NCBI GenBank assembly: GCA_947581635.1
Contig: CANPVE010000002.1
Location: 124,001-188,000, forward strand
Direction: 5' to 3'
Length of the DNA: 64,000 bases
DNA from: an uncultured Clostridia bacterium
GTDB lineage: Bacteria > Bacillota > Clostridia > Oscillospirales > Acutalibacteraceae
The notes beneath the pieces are model-generated. The model saw only the letters and a program-made list of their open reading frames with translations. It searched no databases and was not told where the DNA came from. Below are positions 37,521 through 46,928 of the stretch, in pieces. The position numbers were made by a program, and so were the translations under genes. Within the stretch, counting starts at the first letter, position 1. Every line of letters begins with the position of its first letter.

Positions 37521-39515
37521 ATGTGTAAAACATACGATAAGCAAAAATTTTATATCACAACGCCAATTTATTATCCGTCCGGAAATCCCCACATTGGGCA
37601 TTGCTACACAACAGTGGCCTGTGATACCCTGGCGCGCTACAAGAGGTCGAAGGGGTTTGATGTGATGTTCCTCACGGGGACAGACGAGCACGGTCAGAAA
37701 ATAGAGGATAAGGCCAAAGAAGCCGGCATGACTCCAAAGGAGTACGTGGACGGCATAGTCAAAAACTTTCAGAAGCTGTGGGAATTCATGGGGATATCCT
37801 ATGACAGATTCATTCGCACTACCGACGACTACCATGTGGCCTCGGTGCAGAGGATATTCAAGGAGCTTTACGACAGGGGTTACATCTACAAGGGCGAGTA
37901 CAAGGGAAAATACTGCAAACCCTGCGAGAGCTTCTGGACGGACACTCAGCTTGTCGATGGCAAGTGTCCGGATTGTGGCCGCGATGTTACGGACGCTTCC
38001 GAGGAGGCATATTTCTTTAAAATTTCCCAGTTTTCAGACAGATTGGAGAAGCTGCTTACCGAAACCGATTTTCTCCAGCCTCAGACCCGTGTCAACGAAA
38101 TGATAAACAATTTCATCAAACCCGGTCTGGATGACCTATGCGTATCCAGAACGAGCTTCAAATGGGGCATTCCGGTAGACTTCGATGAAGGCCACGTAGT
38201 ATATGTATGGGTGGACGCGCTCTCCAACTACATTACGGCGCTCGGCTATCTCAATGACAAATACGACGACTTTGACAAATATTGGCCGGCCGACGTTCAT
38301 GTGATGGCAAAGGAAATTGTGCGCTTTCATTCACTGATATGGCCCGCGATTCTCATGGCGCTTGACCTGCCGCTGCCAAAGAAGGTTTACGGCCACGGCT
38401 GGATAAATTTGGGCGGCAAGAAAATGGGCAAGTCAACAGGAAATGTAGTTGATCCGTTCATACTCGGCGAACGCTACGGAGTGGACGCGGTGAGATATCA
38501 CATTCTGCGCGAAATGCCATTTGGCGGCGACTGCGATTTCAGCAATGAGAACATGATTAAACGCATAAACTCCGACCTCGCAAATGACCTTGGCAATCTG
38601 GTTTCGAGAAGCATTGCCATGGTTCAAAAATACTTCGGCGATACAATGGTGCGCGAGTTCGCCCCAAATCCCGAGCAAGATGACGAATTTGTCAATCTTG
38701 TCAAGGCGCTGCCTGCCGCTGTGGAGCAGAACCTTGAGAATTTGCAGTTTTCTGTGGCGCTAACCGAAATATTCAAGGCAGTTGCCGCCGCAAACAAGTA
38801 TATCGACGTTACTACTCCGTGGATTCTGGCAAAAGATGAGGCAAACAGGGCGCGGCTTTCAACGGTAATGTATAATCTGCTCGAATCCATTAGAATTATC
38901 AGCATAGTACTTGCGCCTTTCATGCCAACCACCATGCCGCAGGTTCAGGCTCAGCTCAATCTCACCCCAGAGCAGACAGTGTGGGACAGCACATATACTT
39001 TCGGAGCGCTGCCCGAGACTGTAACTGTAACCAAGGGTGCGCCGCTTTTCCCAAGAATAGACATTGACAAGGAAATAGCCGCGCTCAATGAAATTACAGC
39101 TGAAAGCCTGAAAAAGGCAGAACAGCCCGATCAGACTGAAGCACCTAAATTTGAGCCTGACGAAGTTGCGGAGCAGATAGAAATTGACGATTTCTTTAAG
39201 GCGGATTTGCGCGTTGCCAAGGTGCTGGAATGTGAAGCTGTCAAACGCTCCAAGAAGCTGTTGAAATTCACACTTGACGATGGTACCGGTGTGTCCAGAA
39301 CCATTGTCAGCGGTATTGCCAAGTGGTACAAACCAGAGGATCTGATCGGCAAAAATATCGTATTTGTGGCAAATCTCAAGCCTGTCAAATTGTGCGGAGT
39401 TGAGAGCAACGGCATGATTTTGTCGGCGGATAACGGCGTTGACGCGGACGGCAGTGAAAGTGTCAAGATAATTCTCGTTGACGACGCCATCAATCCCGGC
39501 GCGAAGCTGAGATAG
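37521..39515 (+). CDS. metG: Methionyl-tRNA synthetase
   Basis: Charges tRNA-Met. The 664-residue class I synthetase has HIGH at 24-27 (GNPHIGHCYTT), a single zinc knuckle CKPC...CPDC near 127-148, the KMSKS-type loop KMGKSTGN and, after an anticodon-binding helical domain, a C-terminal tRNA-binding OB domain (EIDDFFKADLRVAKVLECE, the Trbp111/EMAP type) over the last ~100 residues. The ATG at 37521 has AAGGAAG upstream; an in-frame extension to 37401 reads through the T-box and is not used. Regulated by the Met T-box just upstream. A strong terminator follows. Confidence 0.97.
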   Translation: MCKTYDKQKFYITTPIYYPSGNPHIGHCYTTVACDTLARYKRSKGFDVMFLTGTDEHGQKIEDKAKEAGMTPKEYVDGIVKNFQKLWEFMGISYDRFIRTTDDYHVASVQRIFKELYDRGYIYKGEYKGKYCKPCESFWTDTQLVDGKCPDCGRDVTDASEEAYFFKISQFSDRLEKLLTETDFLQPQTRVNEMINNFIKPGLDDLCVSRTSFKWGIPVDFDEGHVVYVWVDALSNYITALGYLNDKYDDFDKYWPADVHVMAKEIVRFHSLIWPAILMALDLPLPKKVYGHGWINLGGKKMGKSTGNVVDPFILGERYGVDAVRYHILREMPFGGDCDFSNENMIKRINSDLANDLGNLVSRSIAMVQKYFGDTMVREFAPNPEQDDEFVNLVKALPAAVEQNLENLQFSVALTEIFKAVAAANKYIDVTTPWILAKDEANRARLSTVMYNLLESIRIISIVLAPFMPTTMPQVQAQLNLTPEQTVWDSTYTFGALPETVTVTKGAPLFPRIDIDKEIAALNEITAESLKKAEQPDQTEAPKFEPDEVAEQIEIDDFFKADLRVAKVLECEAVKRSKKLLKFTLDDGTGVSRTIVSGIAKWYKPEDLIGKNIVFVANLKPVKLCGVESNGMILSADNGVDADGSESVKIILVDDAINPGAKLR

Positions 39516-39596
39516 GCTTAATATCAACGTGTTGCCGATGATTCCAATATATCGGGAATATTTAAATTGCATATACGCTATATCAACTGAATAACA

Positions 39597-39647
39597 AAAA
39601 CAGCCGGTGTCCTCTCACCAATATAGTGAGAGGACACCGACTGTTTT
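39597..39647. terminator. Bidirectional terminator after metG
   Basis: A 22-position stem (AAAACAG, one mismatch, then CGGTGTCCTCTCAC) with a 7-base loop. Confidence 0.88.
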
Positions 39648-39665
39648 CATAGTCACAATCCTGTA

Positions 39666-40034
39666 TTACAGTATTTCTCCGTAGAAGTTGATCAGCATTA
39701 CCAGCGTTAGAATTGACATAAAAGCAATCATCACTGTACAGTAGATGTTTCGCGCCTTTTTGCGCTTGAAAAAGGATTTGGAACAGGCAATTATTATTGC
39801 CGCGCCCGCCACCAATGCCGCCACGTCCACGGCAGTCACTATCGACATTGCGGCCATCTGGGGAACTATAGATTTTTCTCTGAGTATCAGGAGCAGTCTT
39901 CCGCCGATTATGTGTCCCAAGGGAACCATTGATATGGGCAGGATACAATAACCCAATTTATTATACCCGCGACGGATACACATGAATGATGAAATAATTA
40001 CAATTATGACGATAGCAGCACAAGCTGTGGTCAT
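39666..40034 (-). CDS. Small polytopic membrane protein
   Basis: From the ATG at 40034 (AGGAG 8 bases upstream) the protein has 122 residues and about four hydrophobic segments (near 1-18, 28-48, 62-82 and 96-116 of the product), with a basic FFKRKKARN loop before the last. It has no recognisable family motif. It is monocistronic, facing metG across a shared terminator. The long AT-rich region upstream (40035-40759) should contain its promoter. Function unknown. Confidence 0.65.
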   Translation of the reverse strand: MTTACAAIVIIVIISSFMCIRRGYNKLGYCILPISMVPLGHIIGGRLLLILREKSIVPQMAAMSIVTAVDVAALVAGAAIIIACSKSFFKRKKARNIYCTVMIAFMSILTLVMLINFYGEIL

Positions 40035-40256
40035 AAACAACACTCCTCACCGGAAAATTAAAAGATTAGGAATACAAAAAAATAAAAGCGCGAAAAATAA
40101 TTTGCGTGAATACGCCGCCAAATGTAAAACAACAAAATTATAACACAAAAATTATAACACAGTTATTATAAGAAAATACGAAATAATTGTCAAGAAAAAG
40201 TTAAAAAGGAACATGGCAGCAGCATTTAAAAATAATTTGTAAGGAGTGAAATTAAA

Positions 40257-40296
40257 AGAGACGCCCAACAATGCTTCACATATATTGGGCATCTCT
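40257..40296 (-). terminator. Terminator-like hairpin on the minus strand
   Basis: A 12-bp stem (AGAGATGCCCAA with TTGGGCGTCTCT, one G-U) is followed by TTTT on the minus strand. No minus-strand gene precedes it, so it may end an unannotated small transcript that includes the adjacent repeat. Confidence 0.5.
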
Positions 40297-40444
40297 CGCC
40301 ATGGTTAGGCGGAGCCTCACAAGCGAGGTTTTAAGTTGAGCGGGCAAAATGAGGCAAAAATTAAGATCAACTTTGGCGGACACAGGGTAAGTAATCATTT
40401 TCACCGAAGACATCTCCGTTTTTTAATTGCAAAAAAGTAAATGT
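40297..40444. repeat. Dispersed intergenic repeat, copy C
   Basis: Shares with copies A (50884) and B (57207) the segment GAGCCTCACAAGCGA(A/G)G, then GCGGGCAAAA; with B and D it shares the 3' tail ending in TTGCAAAAAAGTAAATG. The first hairpin arm is changed here. Confidence 0.6.
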
Positions 40445-40640
40445 TGTCTCCGTGAAACGCTGATAATATTAATACTGCATCGCAAAATACAGAAAAATTC
40501 AAAGTTAAATTTGCATATATATTTTTTGCTGAATTTCTACTGAGAATTTACATTAATGACCGTGTGATAAAAAATAAAATGTGAAATACATTCTATGTGA
40601 AATTACTTGATTTTTCTAATAAATATAAATAAAATAATAA
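40445..40640. other. AT-rich spacer upstream of nusB
   Basis: Very AT-rich, no ORF. Apart from the nusB promoter at its right edge I see nothing specific. Confidence 0.5.
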
Positions 40641-40648
40641 TAAAACAG

Positions 40649-40678
40649 TTGTTAATGGGATATTGAATGTGCTATAAT
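40649..40678 (+). promoter_or_regulatory. Promoter of the nusB block
   Basis: TTGTTA and TATAAT separated by 18 bases. Confidence 0.7.
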
Positions 40679-40759
40679 AATGTGGTTAATGATTAGACAG
40701 GTGCAGGATGAGGCTTGTTTTTGTGATTTTTATTTTTTATCCTTGGAGGAAATTGAGCG

Positions 40760-41221
40760 ATGAGCAGACGTGAATCGAGACAGCAGGCGTTTGAGATTAT
40801 TTTTGAAAAGTCCTTTGGTGCAGGCGAGATTGAAAGTATAATTAAGGCGGCGGGCGATGCGCGTGATATGGAAGCGTCGGACTACGCCAGACAGGTTGCT
40901 TCAGGTGTGTTTGATCATCTGGATGAGATCGACGGCTGCATATCACGGTATTCCCGTGCGCGGAGTTTCCGTCGGCTGTCCAAAGTGGTGCTTGCGGCGC
41001 TGCGCCTCGCAATATATGAGATATTGTACGTAGATGATTTGGAACCGAACATCTCCATAAACGAAGCAATAGAGCTTACCAAGAAATTCTCGGGCAAGGA
41101 CGAAGCGGGATTTGTGAACGGAGTGCTTGGCGGCTTTATGAAGGCATACAACGCGGGCGAGGTGAAGCCGTCCGGCGAAAATACACAGGGGCATAAGTCA
41201 AATGAGGACGCGGAACAATGA
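40760..41221 (+). CDS. nusB: Transcription antitermination factor NusB
   Basis: The 153-residue all-helical protein binds boxA RNA with NusE (S10) and supports rRNA transcription. Family features are SRRESRQQAFEIIFEKSF at the N terminus and ISINEAIELTKKFSGKDEAGFVNGVLG in the second half. The C terminus has about 20 extra polar residues. TTGGAGGAAA precedes the ATG. It is the first gene of a long collinear block down to recN, starting from the promoter at 40649-40678, and its stop overlaps the start of the Kae1-like gene by 4 bases. Confidence 0.95.
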   Translation: MSRRESRQQAFEIIFEKSFGAGEIESIIKAAGDARDMEASDYARQVASGVFDHLDEIDGCISRYSRARSFRRLSKVVLAALRLAIYEILYVDDLEPNISINEAIELTKKFSGKDEAGFVNGVLGGFMKAYNAGEVKPSGENTQGHKSNEDAEQ

Positions 41222-42156
41222 GCGTTTTTCTGGGTATTGACACAAGCAATTACACCACCTCGGCCGCTGTTTACGACAGCAGCAGCGGAGAGGTTGTTCA
41301 AGAAAAAATGCTGTTGCCGGTTAAGGCGGGGGAAAGGGGCATACGTCAGAGCGACGCAGTGTTTCACCACACCGTTCAGCTTCCGAAGATAATTGAAACT
41401 ATGCACGGTCGATATGGCGATTTCTCGGAGATCGCAGCGATAGGAGTTTCCACGCGTCCCAGACGTGCAGAAGGCTCATATATGCCGTGCTTTACTGTGG
41501 GCAGCGGTGTTGCGCGTATTTTATCCTCGGTTATGGGCGTGCCGATGTATGAGTTTTCACACCAGGAGGGGCATATTGCGGCGGCGCTCTACTCGGCGGG
41601 CAGACTCGACCTGATGAGTGGAAGTTTCATCGCATTTCACGTTTCCGGCGGAACTACCGAGGCGGTGTTGGCAGAGGGAGACGGCGTAAATCTGAACACG
41701 CAACTGATAGCCTCGTCGCTGGACCTCAAAGCGGGGCAGGCGATAGATCGAACGGCGGTGATGTTGGGGCTGCCTTTTCCGGGCGGCAGACATCTGGAGG
41801 AGTTCGCGCTGACCTGCGAAGATGAGATTAAATTCAGGCCGACAATGCGGGGATGTGACTGCTCGCTGTCAGGCATAGAAAATAAATGTCAAAAAATGCT
41901 GGCGGAAGGACAGCCGCGCGAGAAGATAGCGAAATTCTGCCTTACTTCCGTTATGTGTTCCATTATAGCCATGACCGACGCGGTTATTTGCAGATACGGT
42001 GAGCTTCCGCTTGTGTATGCGGGCGGAGTGATGTCAAACAGTATTATGCGCCGAGAGATAACCGCAAGATATGGCGAAGCGAGTTTTGCGGCACCCGAAT
42101 TTTCGTGTGATAATGCTGCGGGCGTGGCAGTGCTTGCCGGTATAATGCATAATTGA
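41218..42156 (+). CDS. Kae1/TsaD-family paralog (peptidase M22-like)
   Basis: An ASKHA-fold protein of 312 residues with the N-terminal phosphate loop VFLGIDTSNYTTSAAVYD, the metal pair H115/H119 in HQEGHIAAA and the C-terminal PLVYAGGVMSNSIMR. These are TsaD (t6A transferase) features, but the sequence has shifted core motifs (for example GVSTRPR where TsaD has GPGLxxxL). I recall a second Kae1-like gene between nusB and xseA in clostridia that is distinct from the canonical tsaD. The substrate of this paralog is not known to me. It overlaps nusB by 4 bases and precedes xseA by about 47 bases. Confidence 0.85.
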   Translation: MSVFLGIDTSNYTTSAAVYDSSSGEVVQEKMLLPVKAGERGIRQSDAVFHHTVQLPKIIETMHGRYGDFSEIAAIGVSTRPRRAEGSYMPCFTVGSGVARILSSVMGVPMYEFSHQEGHIAAALYSAGRLDLMSGSFIAFHVSGGTTEAVLAEGDGVNLNTQLIASSLDLKAGQAIDRTAVMLGLPFPGGRHLEEFALTCEDEIKFRPTMRGCDCSLSGIENKCQKMLAEGQPREKIAKFCLTSVMCSIIAMTDAVICRYGELPLVYAGGVMSNSIMRREITARYGEASFAAPEFSCDNAAGVAVLAGIMHN

Positions 42157-42202
42157 CTGGCTTGAAGTTAATGGGCAAAGATAAAATTAGGGCGGTGAAT
42201 GT

Positions 42203-43411
42203 GTGGAAATTCTATCTGTAAGTCAGGTGAACAAGTACATAAAGGCTATGATGGACAATGATATGCTGCTGAGCGATATCACGGTGACAGGCGAGATCTC
42301 AAATTTCAAGCGCCACAGTTCCGGTCATTATTATTTCTCCGTGAAGGACTCTGGAGCGGTGATATCCGCTGTAATGTTCAAATGGCAGAACCGAACATTG
42401 AAATTTGTGCCTGAAAATGGCATGAGAGTGCTGGTTCGCGGCAGAATATCCGTGTATGAACCGTCGGGGCAGTATCAGATAATAGCAAGCGACATCGAGC
42501 CGGACGGCATAGGGGCGCTGTATGAGATATATGAAAAATTGAGACAGGATCTTGAACGGAAGGGTGTTTTCGATGAATCGCGCAAGAAGCCTCTTCCGCA
42601 GTTCCCGCGCGAAATAGGTGTGATCACCTCGCCCACAGGGGCGGCGATACGCGATATCCTGAATATACTCGGGCGCAGATATCCGCTTGCGGGAGTGGAG
42701 CTTTATCCCTCGGCAGTACAGGGCGATTCCGCGCCGTTCGAGCTTGCGGCGGCACTCGATGCGGCTAACCTTGAGGGAAAGTGCGATGTTATAATAATAG
42801 GCCGCGGCGGCGGCTCCATAGAGGACTTGTGGGCGTTTAACAGCATAGAGGTGGTAAACGCGATCGTCGCTTCCAAGATTCCTGTTATATCGGCCGTCGG
42901 GCATGAAACCGACTTCACGCTGTGCGATTTCGCTGCGGATACGCGCGCTCCCACACCGTCGGCGGCGGCGGAATTGGCTGTTCCCGACAGCGCGGCGGTT
43001 TTGAATTATTTGCGGCAGTTCGAGGCAAAAAGCCGCGCGTCGCTTGAGCGTAAGATACAGCTTGAAGAGGCGCGGCTGGCCTCGGTGATGAATATGCGCA
43101 GCATGAAAAATCCCATGAATTTCACCGAAACCAAGGCGCGGCAACTCGACGAATTGTCGTCGAGGGTCAATTGCGCCATGAACGACATGATCAATTCGTG
43201 CGACGCCCAACTGCGCGAGACTGCGTCCAGACTTGCGGCGCTCAATCCGCTGGCTGTTCTGGCGCGCGGCTATTCGGTGGCTTATAAGGGTAAAAAACCC
43301 GTTAATTCGGTCGAGATGATGTCTGAAGGAGATAAAATAGAGTTGAGGTTTTGGGACGGGACAGCGGAGTGTGAGGTAGAAAAGATTACGAGAGAGGTTG
43401 TGAAGAGATAA
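42203..43411 (+). CDS. xseA: Exodeoxyribonuclease VII large subunit
   Basis: The 402-residue protein has an N-terminal OB-fold (VTGEISNFKRHSSGHYYFSVKD), the catalytic domain (GVITSPTGAAIRDI, VIIIGRGGGSIEDLWAFN, ISAVGHETDFTLCDFAADTRAPTPSAAAE) and a long helical C terminus. With XseB it degrades single-stranded DNA in both directions. The start is GTG at 42203 (GGGCGGTGAA upstream). Its stop overlaps the xseB start (TAATG), a classical coupling. Confidence 0.96.
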   Translation: MEILSVSQVNKYIKAMMDNDMLLSDITVTGEISNFKRHSSGHYYFSVKDSGAVISAVMFKWQNRTLKFVPENGMRVLVRGRISVYEPSGQYQIIASDIEPDGIGALYEIYEKLRQDLERKGVFDESRKKPLPQFPREIGVITSPTGAAIRDILNILGRRYPLAGVELYPSAVQGDSAPFELAAALDAANLEGKCDVIIIGRGGGSIEDLWAFNSIEVVNAIVASKIPVISAVGHETDFTLCDFAADTRAPTPSAAAELAVPDSAAVLNYLRQFEAKSRASLERKIQLEEARLASVMNMRSMKNPMNFTETKARQLDELSSRVNCAMNDMINSCDAQLRETASRLAALNPLAVLARGYSVAYKGKKPVNSVEMMSEGDKIELRFWDGTAECEVEKITREVVKR

Positions 43412-43608
43412 TGGAGAAAAAGCCGGAGAGCTTTGAAGCCGCAATGCTGCGGCTGGAGGAAATTGCGAACCTGCTGGAGGACGGCGACGCGGAACTTGCA
43501 AAATCGCTGGAGCTTTACAAAGAGGGCGCGGAGCTTGCTGCGTGGTGTACCGAGCAACTGAACAACGCCCGCCAGGAACTGGCGATTCATTCCAACAGGG
43601 AATCGTAA
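43411..43608 (+). CDS. xseB: Exodeoxyribonuclease VII small subunit
   Basis: The 65-residue helical protein binds several copies per XseA. The family pattern is SFEAAMLRLEEIANLLEDGDAELAKSLELYKEG. Start ATG overlaps the xseA stop. It is followed after 32 bases by ispA, the order common in bacteria. Confidence 0.93.
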   Translation: MEKKPESFEAAMLRLEEIANLLEDGDAELAKSLELYKEGAELAAWCTEQLNNARQELAIHSNRES

Positions 43609-43640
43609 CATTGGTATCAAGAAAAAGGTGGGTTAATTTT

Positions 43641-44528
43641 ATGAAAAACACAGTGAAAGATATACAGGACAAATGGCTGCCAAAAATCGAGGCGGCGCTT
43701 GACAGATACACCGCAGAATGCGGTTCGCTTCACCCTGAGCTGCTTGAAGCCATGAGATACAGCCTGCTGAACGCGGGCAAGAGAATTCGCCCGATACTCA
43801 CGCTGGAATTCTGCCGAGCGGCGGGAGGAGATCCCGAGAATGCCATGCCGTTTGCCTGCGGCGTTGAGATGATACACACCTATTCGCTGATACACGACGA
43901 TCTGCCATGTATGGACGATGACGAACTTCGCCGCGGCAAGCCTTCATGCCACATAAAGTACGGAGAGGATACCGCGCTGCTGGCGGGTGATGCTTTGCAG
44001 GCTCTGGCCTTCAATGTGATGCTGAAATACAGAGTTGTGAGTCCGCACCAGACAGTGGAGGCCGCGAACGAACTGGCATTTGCCTGCGGCGCCGCAGGAA
44101 TGGTGGGCGGTCAAGTTATTGACCTTAAGAACGAGGGTCGCAGCGTCAGTGTCGAAGAACTGCGCAAGATGGATTCCGGCAAGACTGGAGCGATAATCAA
44201 AGCGGCCTGCGTAATGGGTGTAATTGCGGCGGACGGCGACGCACGATTGATTGAAACCGCGCGGCAATATGCGGAGAATATCGGCATAGCATTTCAGATA
44301 ACCGACGACATTCTTGACGTGACCAGCGACGTGCAAACCCTTGGCAAGCCAATTGCAAGCGACATAGAAAACGGCAAATCTACCTACGTTTCCCTGCTGG
44401 GGCTGGATAATGCGCGCCGAGAAGCCGAGCGTTACACTGCGCTTGCGGTGGAAGCGGTCGAACCGCTGGGCGACAACGCGGAATTTCTCGCGGAATTTGC
44501 CAAAATGCTGGCAGGAAGAATTAACTGA
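43641..44528 (+). CDS. ispA: Polyprenyl (farnesyl/geranyl) diphosphate synthase
   Basis: Condenses IPP with allylic diphosphates. From the ATG at 43641 (AAGGTGGG upstream) the protein has 295 residues. It carries the first Asp-rich motif DDLPCMDDDELRRG and the second DDILD, with GAAGMVGGQ between. The sequence before the first Asp-rich motif (YSLIHDDLP) fits the short-chain C10/C15 class. The frame extends 33 codons upstream over xseB but without a site. It lies before dxs, so both isoprenoid genes are in one block. Confidence 0.94.
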   Translation: MKNTVKDIQDKWLPKIEAALDRYTAECGSLHPELLEAMRYSLLNAGKRIRPILTLEFCRAAGGDPENAMPFACGVEMIHTYSLIHDDLPCMDDDELRRGKPSCHIKYGEDTALLAGDALQALAFNVMLKYRVVSPHQTVEAANELAFACGAAGMVGGQVIDLKNEGRSVSVEELRKMDSGKTGAIIKAACVMGVIAADGDARLIETARQYAENIGIAFQITDDILDVTSDVQTLGKPIASDIENGKSTYVSLLGLDNARREAERYTALAVEAVEPLGDNAEFLAEFAKMLAGRIN

Positions 44529-44542
44529 CAGGAGGAGCAAAA

Positions 44543-44998
44543 ATGAGCATTTTCAGTGAACTTTTCCATAATTACGTTATGGTGTGTTCAATATCGTCGT
44601 GGGCGATTGCTCAGATTTGTAAATTCATACTAAATTACATGGTGAGCCGAAAGCTGAATTTTGAGCGTCTGTCGGGGGCGGGCGGTATGCCGAGTGCGCA
44701 TTCCGCTACCGTCACGGCTCTTATGATATCATGTGCGCGGCTAGAGGGTATAGATTCCACCTTTTTCGCCATTTCCGTAGTTATCGCGGCCGTGACGATT
44801 TACGATGCCATGGGCGTTCGCCACGAGGCAGGCGAACACGCAAAAATTATAAATCAAATGCTCAAACAGTCCTCGGAGGACGAGAACGAGGACCCTGATT
44901 TCAAGGAATTGAAGGAAATGCTGGGACACACTCCGCTGGAAGTAGTGGGCGGGGTGTTTCTGGGAATATTGGTTCCGCTGATTATCCCCATGAGATAA
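44543..44998 (+). CDS. Divergent PAP2 (DUF212) membrane protein
   Basis: The 151-residue protein has several hydrophobic segments and the family sequences LSGAGGMPSAHSATVTAL and DAMGVRHEAGEHA, which I recognise as the divergent PAP2/acid phosphatase family DUF212 (YuiD-like). The PSAH and RHEAG segments correspond to phosphatase motifs, suggesting a lipid phosphatase, perhaps on isoprenoid phosphates given its place between ispA and dxs. A strong GGAGGAG ribosome site lies upstream. The exact substrate is unknown. Confidence 0.88.
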   Translation: MSIFSELFHNYVMVCSISSWAIAQICKFILNYMVSRKLNFERLSGAGGMPSAHSATVTALMISCARLEGIDSTFFAISVVIAAVTIYDAMGVRHEAGEHAKIINQMLKQSSEDENEDPDFKELKEMLGHTPLEVVGGVFLGILVPLIIPMR

Positions 44999-45038
44999 AA
45001 ATATTTATATCAAAAACTCAACAAGGTGGGTTAATTAA

Positions 45039-46928
45039 ATGGCAGAATCATTATTGGATAAAATTAATTCTCCTGACGATATAAAAAACTTAAGTCAGGA
45101 AGAGGTGGATCGGCTTTGCGGCGAAATAAGGGAGCGGCTGATAGAAGCAGTTTCGCAGAACGGCGGACATCTGGCGTCCAATCTTGGAGTTGTAGAGCTG
45201 ACTGTAGCGCTTCACCGCGTGTTCAATTCGCCGCACGATCAAATTGTGTTTGACGTCGGACATCAGTGCTATACCCACAAATTGCTTACGGGACGCCGTG
45301 AGCAGTTCGGTACTCTGCGCACAGAAGGCGGACTTTCGGGATTTCCAAAGCCCTGCGAGAGCGAACACGACCCCATGATTGCGGGGCACAGCAGTACGTC
45401 GATATCGGCGGCGGGCGGTTTGGCCGCAGCCAAGAAGCTAAGCGGCGACGATGGATTTGTGATCGCCGTGATAGGCGACGGCGCGCTTACCGGGGGCATG
45501 GCGTATGAGGGTCTGAACAACGCCGGTCGTTCGCATGAGCGGCTCATAGTTATACTCAACGACAACAAGATGTCGATATCGAAAAACGTAGGCTCAATGG
45601 CGCGATATCTGACGGCAATACGCACAAAAAACAGATATATACGTTTTAAAACCAAGCTTTCCAAAGCGCTTAAAAAGGTTCCTGTGGTTGGCGATCGGAT
45701 AAACAATATAATGTTTCGATCCAAAAAGGCAATCAAGGGGGCGATACTCCACAGAAACGGGACCATCTTTGAGGACATGGGTTTCCTGTATATAGGGCCT
45801 GTGGACGGGCATAATGAGAAGGTTCTGGAGCGCACCCTGAATGTGGCGCGCTCCATGGTCGACAGACCCGTGCTGATTCACGTATGTACAGTCAAAGGCA
45901 AAGGCTATGTGCCAGCCGAACTGAAGCCCAAGGTGTTCCACGGAATTTCGGGCTTTGACGTTGACTCGGGAGAGCCTAAGCAGGGCGGCACCACATTTTC
46001 CGACGTGTTTGCGAAGAGCCTCTGTGAACTTGCCGAGGACGATCCGACAGTTTGCGCGGTGACTGCCGCCATGAAGTCGGGTACCGGGCTTACGGAATTT
46101 GCGTCCAAATACAGGCGCAGATTTTTTGACGTGGGTATAGCGGAGGGACACGCGGTTACTTTCTGTGCGGGTATAGCCGCCAACAATATGCGGCCGGTGT
46201 TCGCGGTGTATTCCAGCTTTCTGCAAAGGTCGTACGATCAATTGATACACGATGTTGCGATACAAAACCTCAATGTTACAATAGCGGTTGATCGAGCGGG
46301 TATTGTGGGCGAAGACGGGGAAACGCACCAGGGGATTTTCGACGCCGCCATGATGAGTACGATCCCGAATATCAGAATATATTGTCCCGCATATTTCAGC
46401 GAGATGAAGCCCATGCTTGAAAAATGTATGTACGGCTACAACGGCGTTTCCGCCATACGGTATCCTCGCGGCTCGGAGAAATACAAGCCCAAGGACTTTG
46501 AAGCCGCAGGCAACGATTACGATGTCTTTGACTGTGATGATGCGAAAGTTCTCGCCATCACCTACGGGCGGATTTTCGGCAATCTGTGCGAGGCTCGCGA
46601 ACGTCTGAAAAACGACGGTTTGTGCGCGGCCGTGCTCAAGCTGGGCATGGTCAAGCCTATAGCCGCCGGTGCAATTGAATACGCCGCGAAATTCAAGCGT
46701 ATAGTATTCTTTGAGGAGGGTATAAGGCGCGGAGGCATAGGTGAGTATATGTGCTCCGAGCTTCACGCACATGGCTGGAAGGGAGATTTTTCCATAACTG
46801 CTGTAAACGACGTATTTGTTCAGCACGCGTCTGTGGATTCGTCGCTGGCAAAGCTCGGACTTGATGCGGACGGGATGTACCGAATACTTTCGTCGCAACT
46901 AAACGGTAAGGATGGTATGAAAAATTGA
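45039..46928 (+). CDS. dxs: 1-deoxy-D-xylulose-5-phosphate synthase
   Basis: TPP enzyme that makes DXP from pyruvate and glyceraldehyde 3-phosphate, first step of the MEP pathway. The 629-residue protein shows the TPP-binding GDGALTGGMAYEGLNN with NDNKMSIS, the transketolase central domain with VGIAEGHAVTFCAGIA and DRAGIVGEDGETHQG, and a C-terminal domain. Length is usual. It overlaps the next gene tlyA (TTG start inside its last codons). ispC and other MEP genes are not in the window. Confidence 0.97.
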   Translation: MAESLLDKINSPDDIKNLSQEEVDRLCGEIRERLIEAVSQNGGHLASNLGVVELTVALHRVFNSPHDQIVFDVGHQCYTHKLLTGRREQFGTLRTEGGLSGFPKPCESEHDPMIAGHSSTSISAAGGLAAAKKLSGDDGFVIAVIGDGALTGGMAYEGLNNAGRSHERLIVILNDNKMSISKNVGSMARYLTAIRTKNRYIRFKTKLSKALKKVPVVGDRINNIMFRSKKAIKGAILHRNGTIFEDMGFLYIGPVDGHNEKVLERTLNVARSMVDRPVLIHVCTVKGKGYVPAELKPKVFHGISGFDVDSGEPKQGGTTFSDVFAKSLCELAEDDPTVCAVTAAMKSGTGLTEFASKYRRRFFDVGIAEGHAVTFCAGIAANNMRPVFAVYSSFLQRSYDQLIHDVAIQNLNVTIAVDRAGIVGEDGETHQGIFDAAMMSTIPNIRIYCPAYFSEMKPMLEKCMYGYNGVSAIRYPRGSEKYKPKDFEAAGNDYDVFDCDDAKVLAITYGRIFGNLCEARERLKNDGLCAAVLKLGMVKPIAAGAIEYAAKFKRIVFFEEGIRRGGIGEYMCSELHAHGWKGDFSITAVNDVFVQHASVDSSLAKLGLDADGMYRILSSQLNGKDGMKN

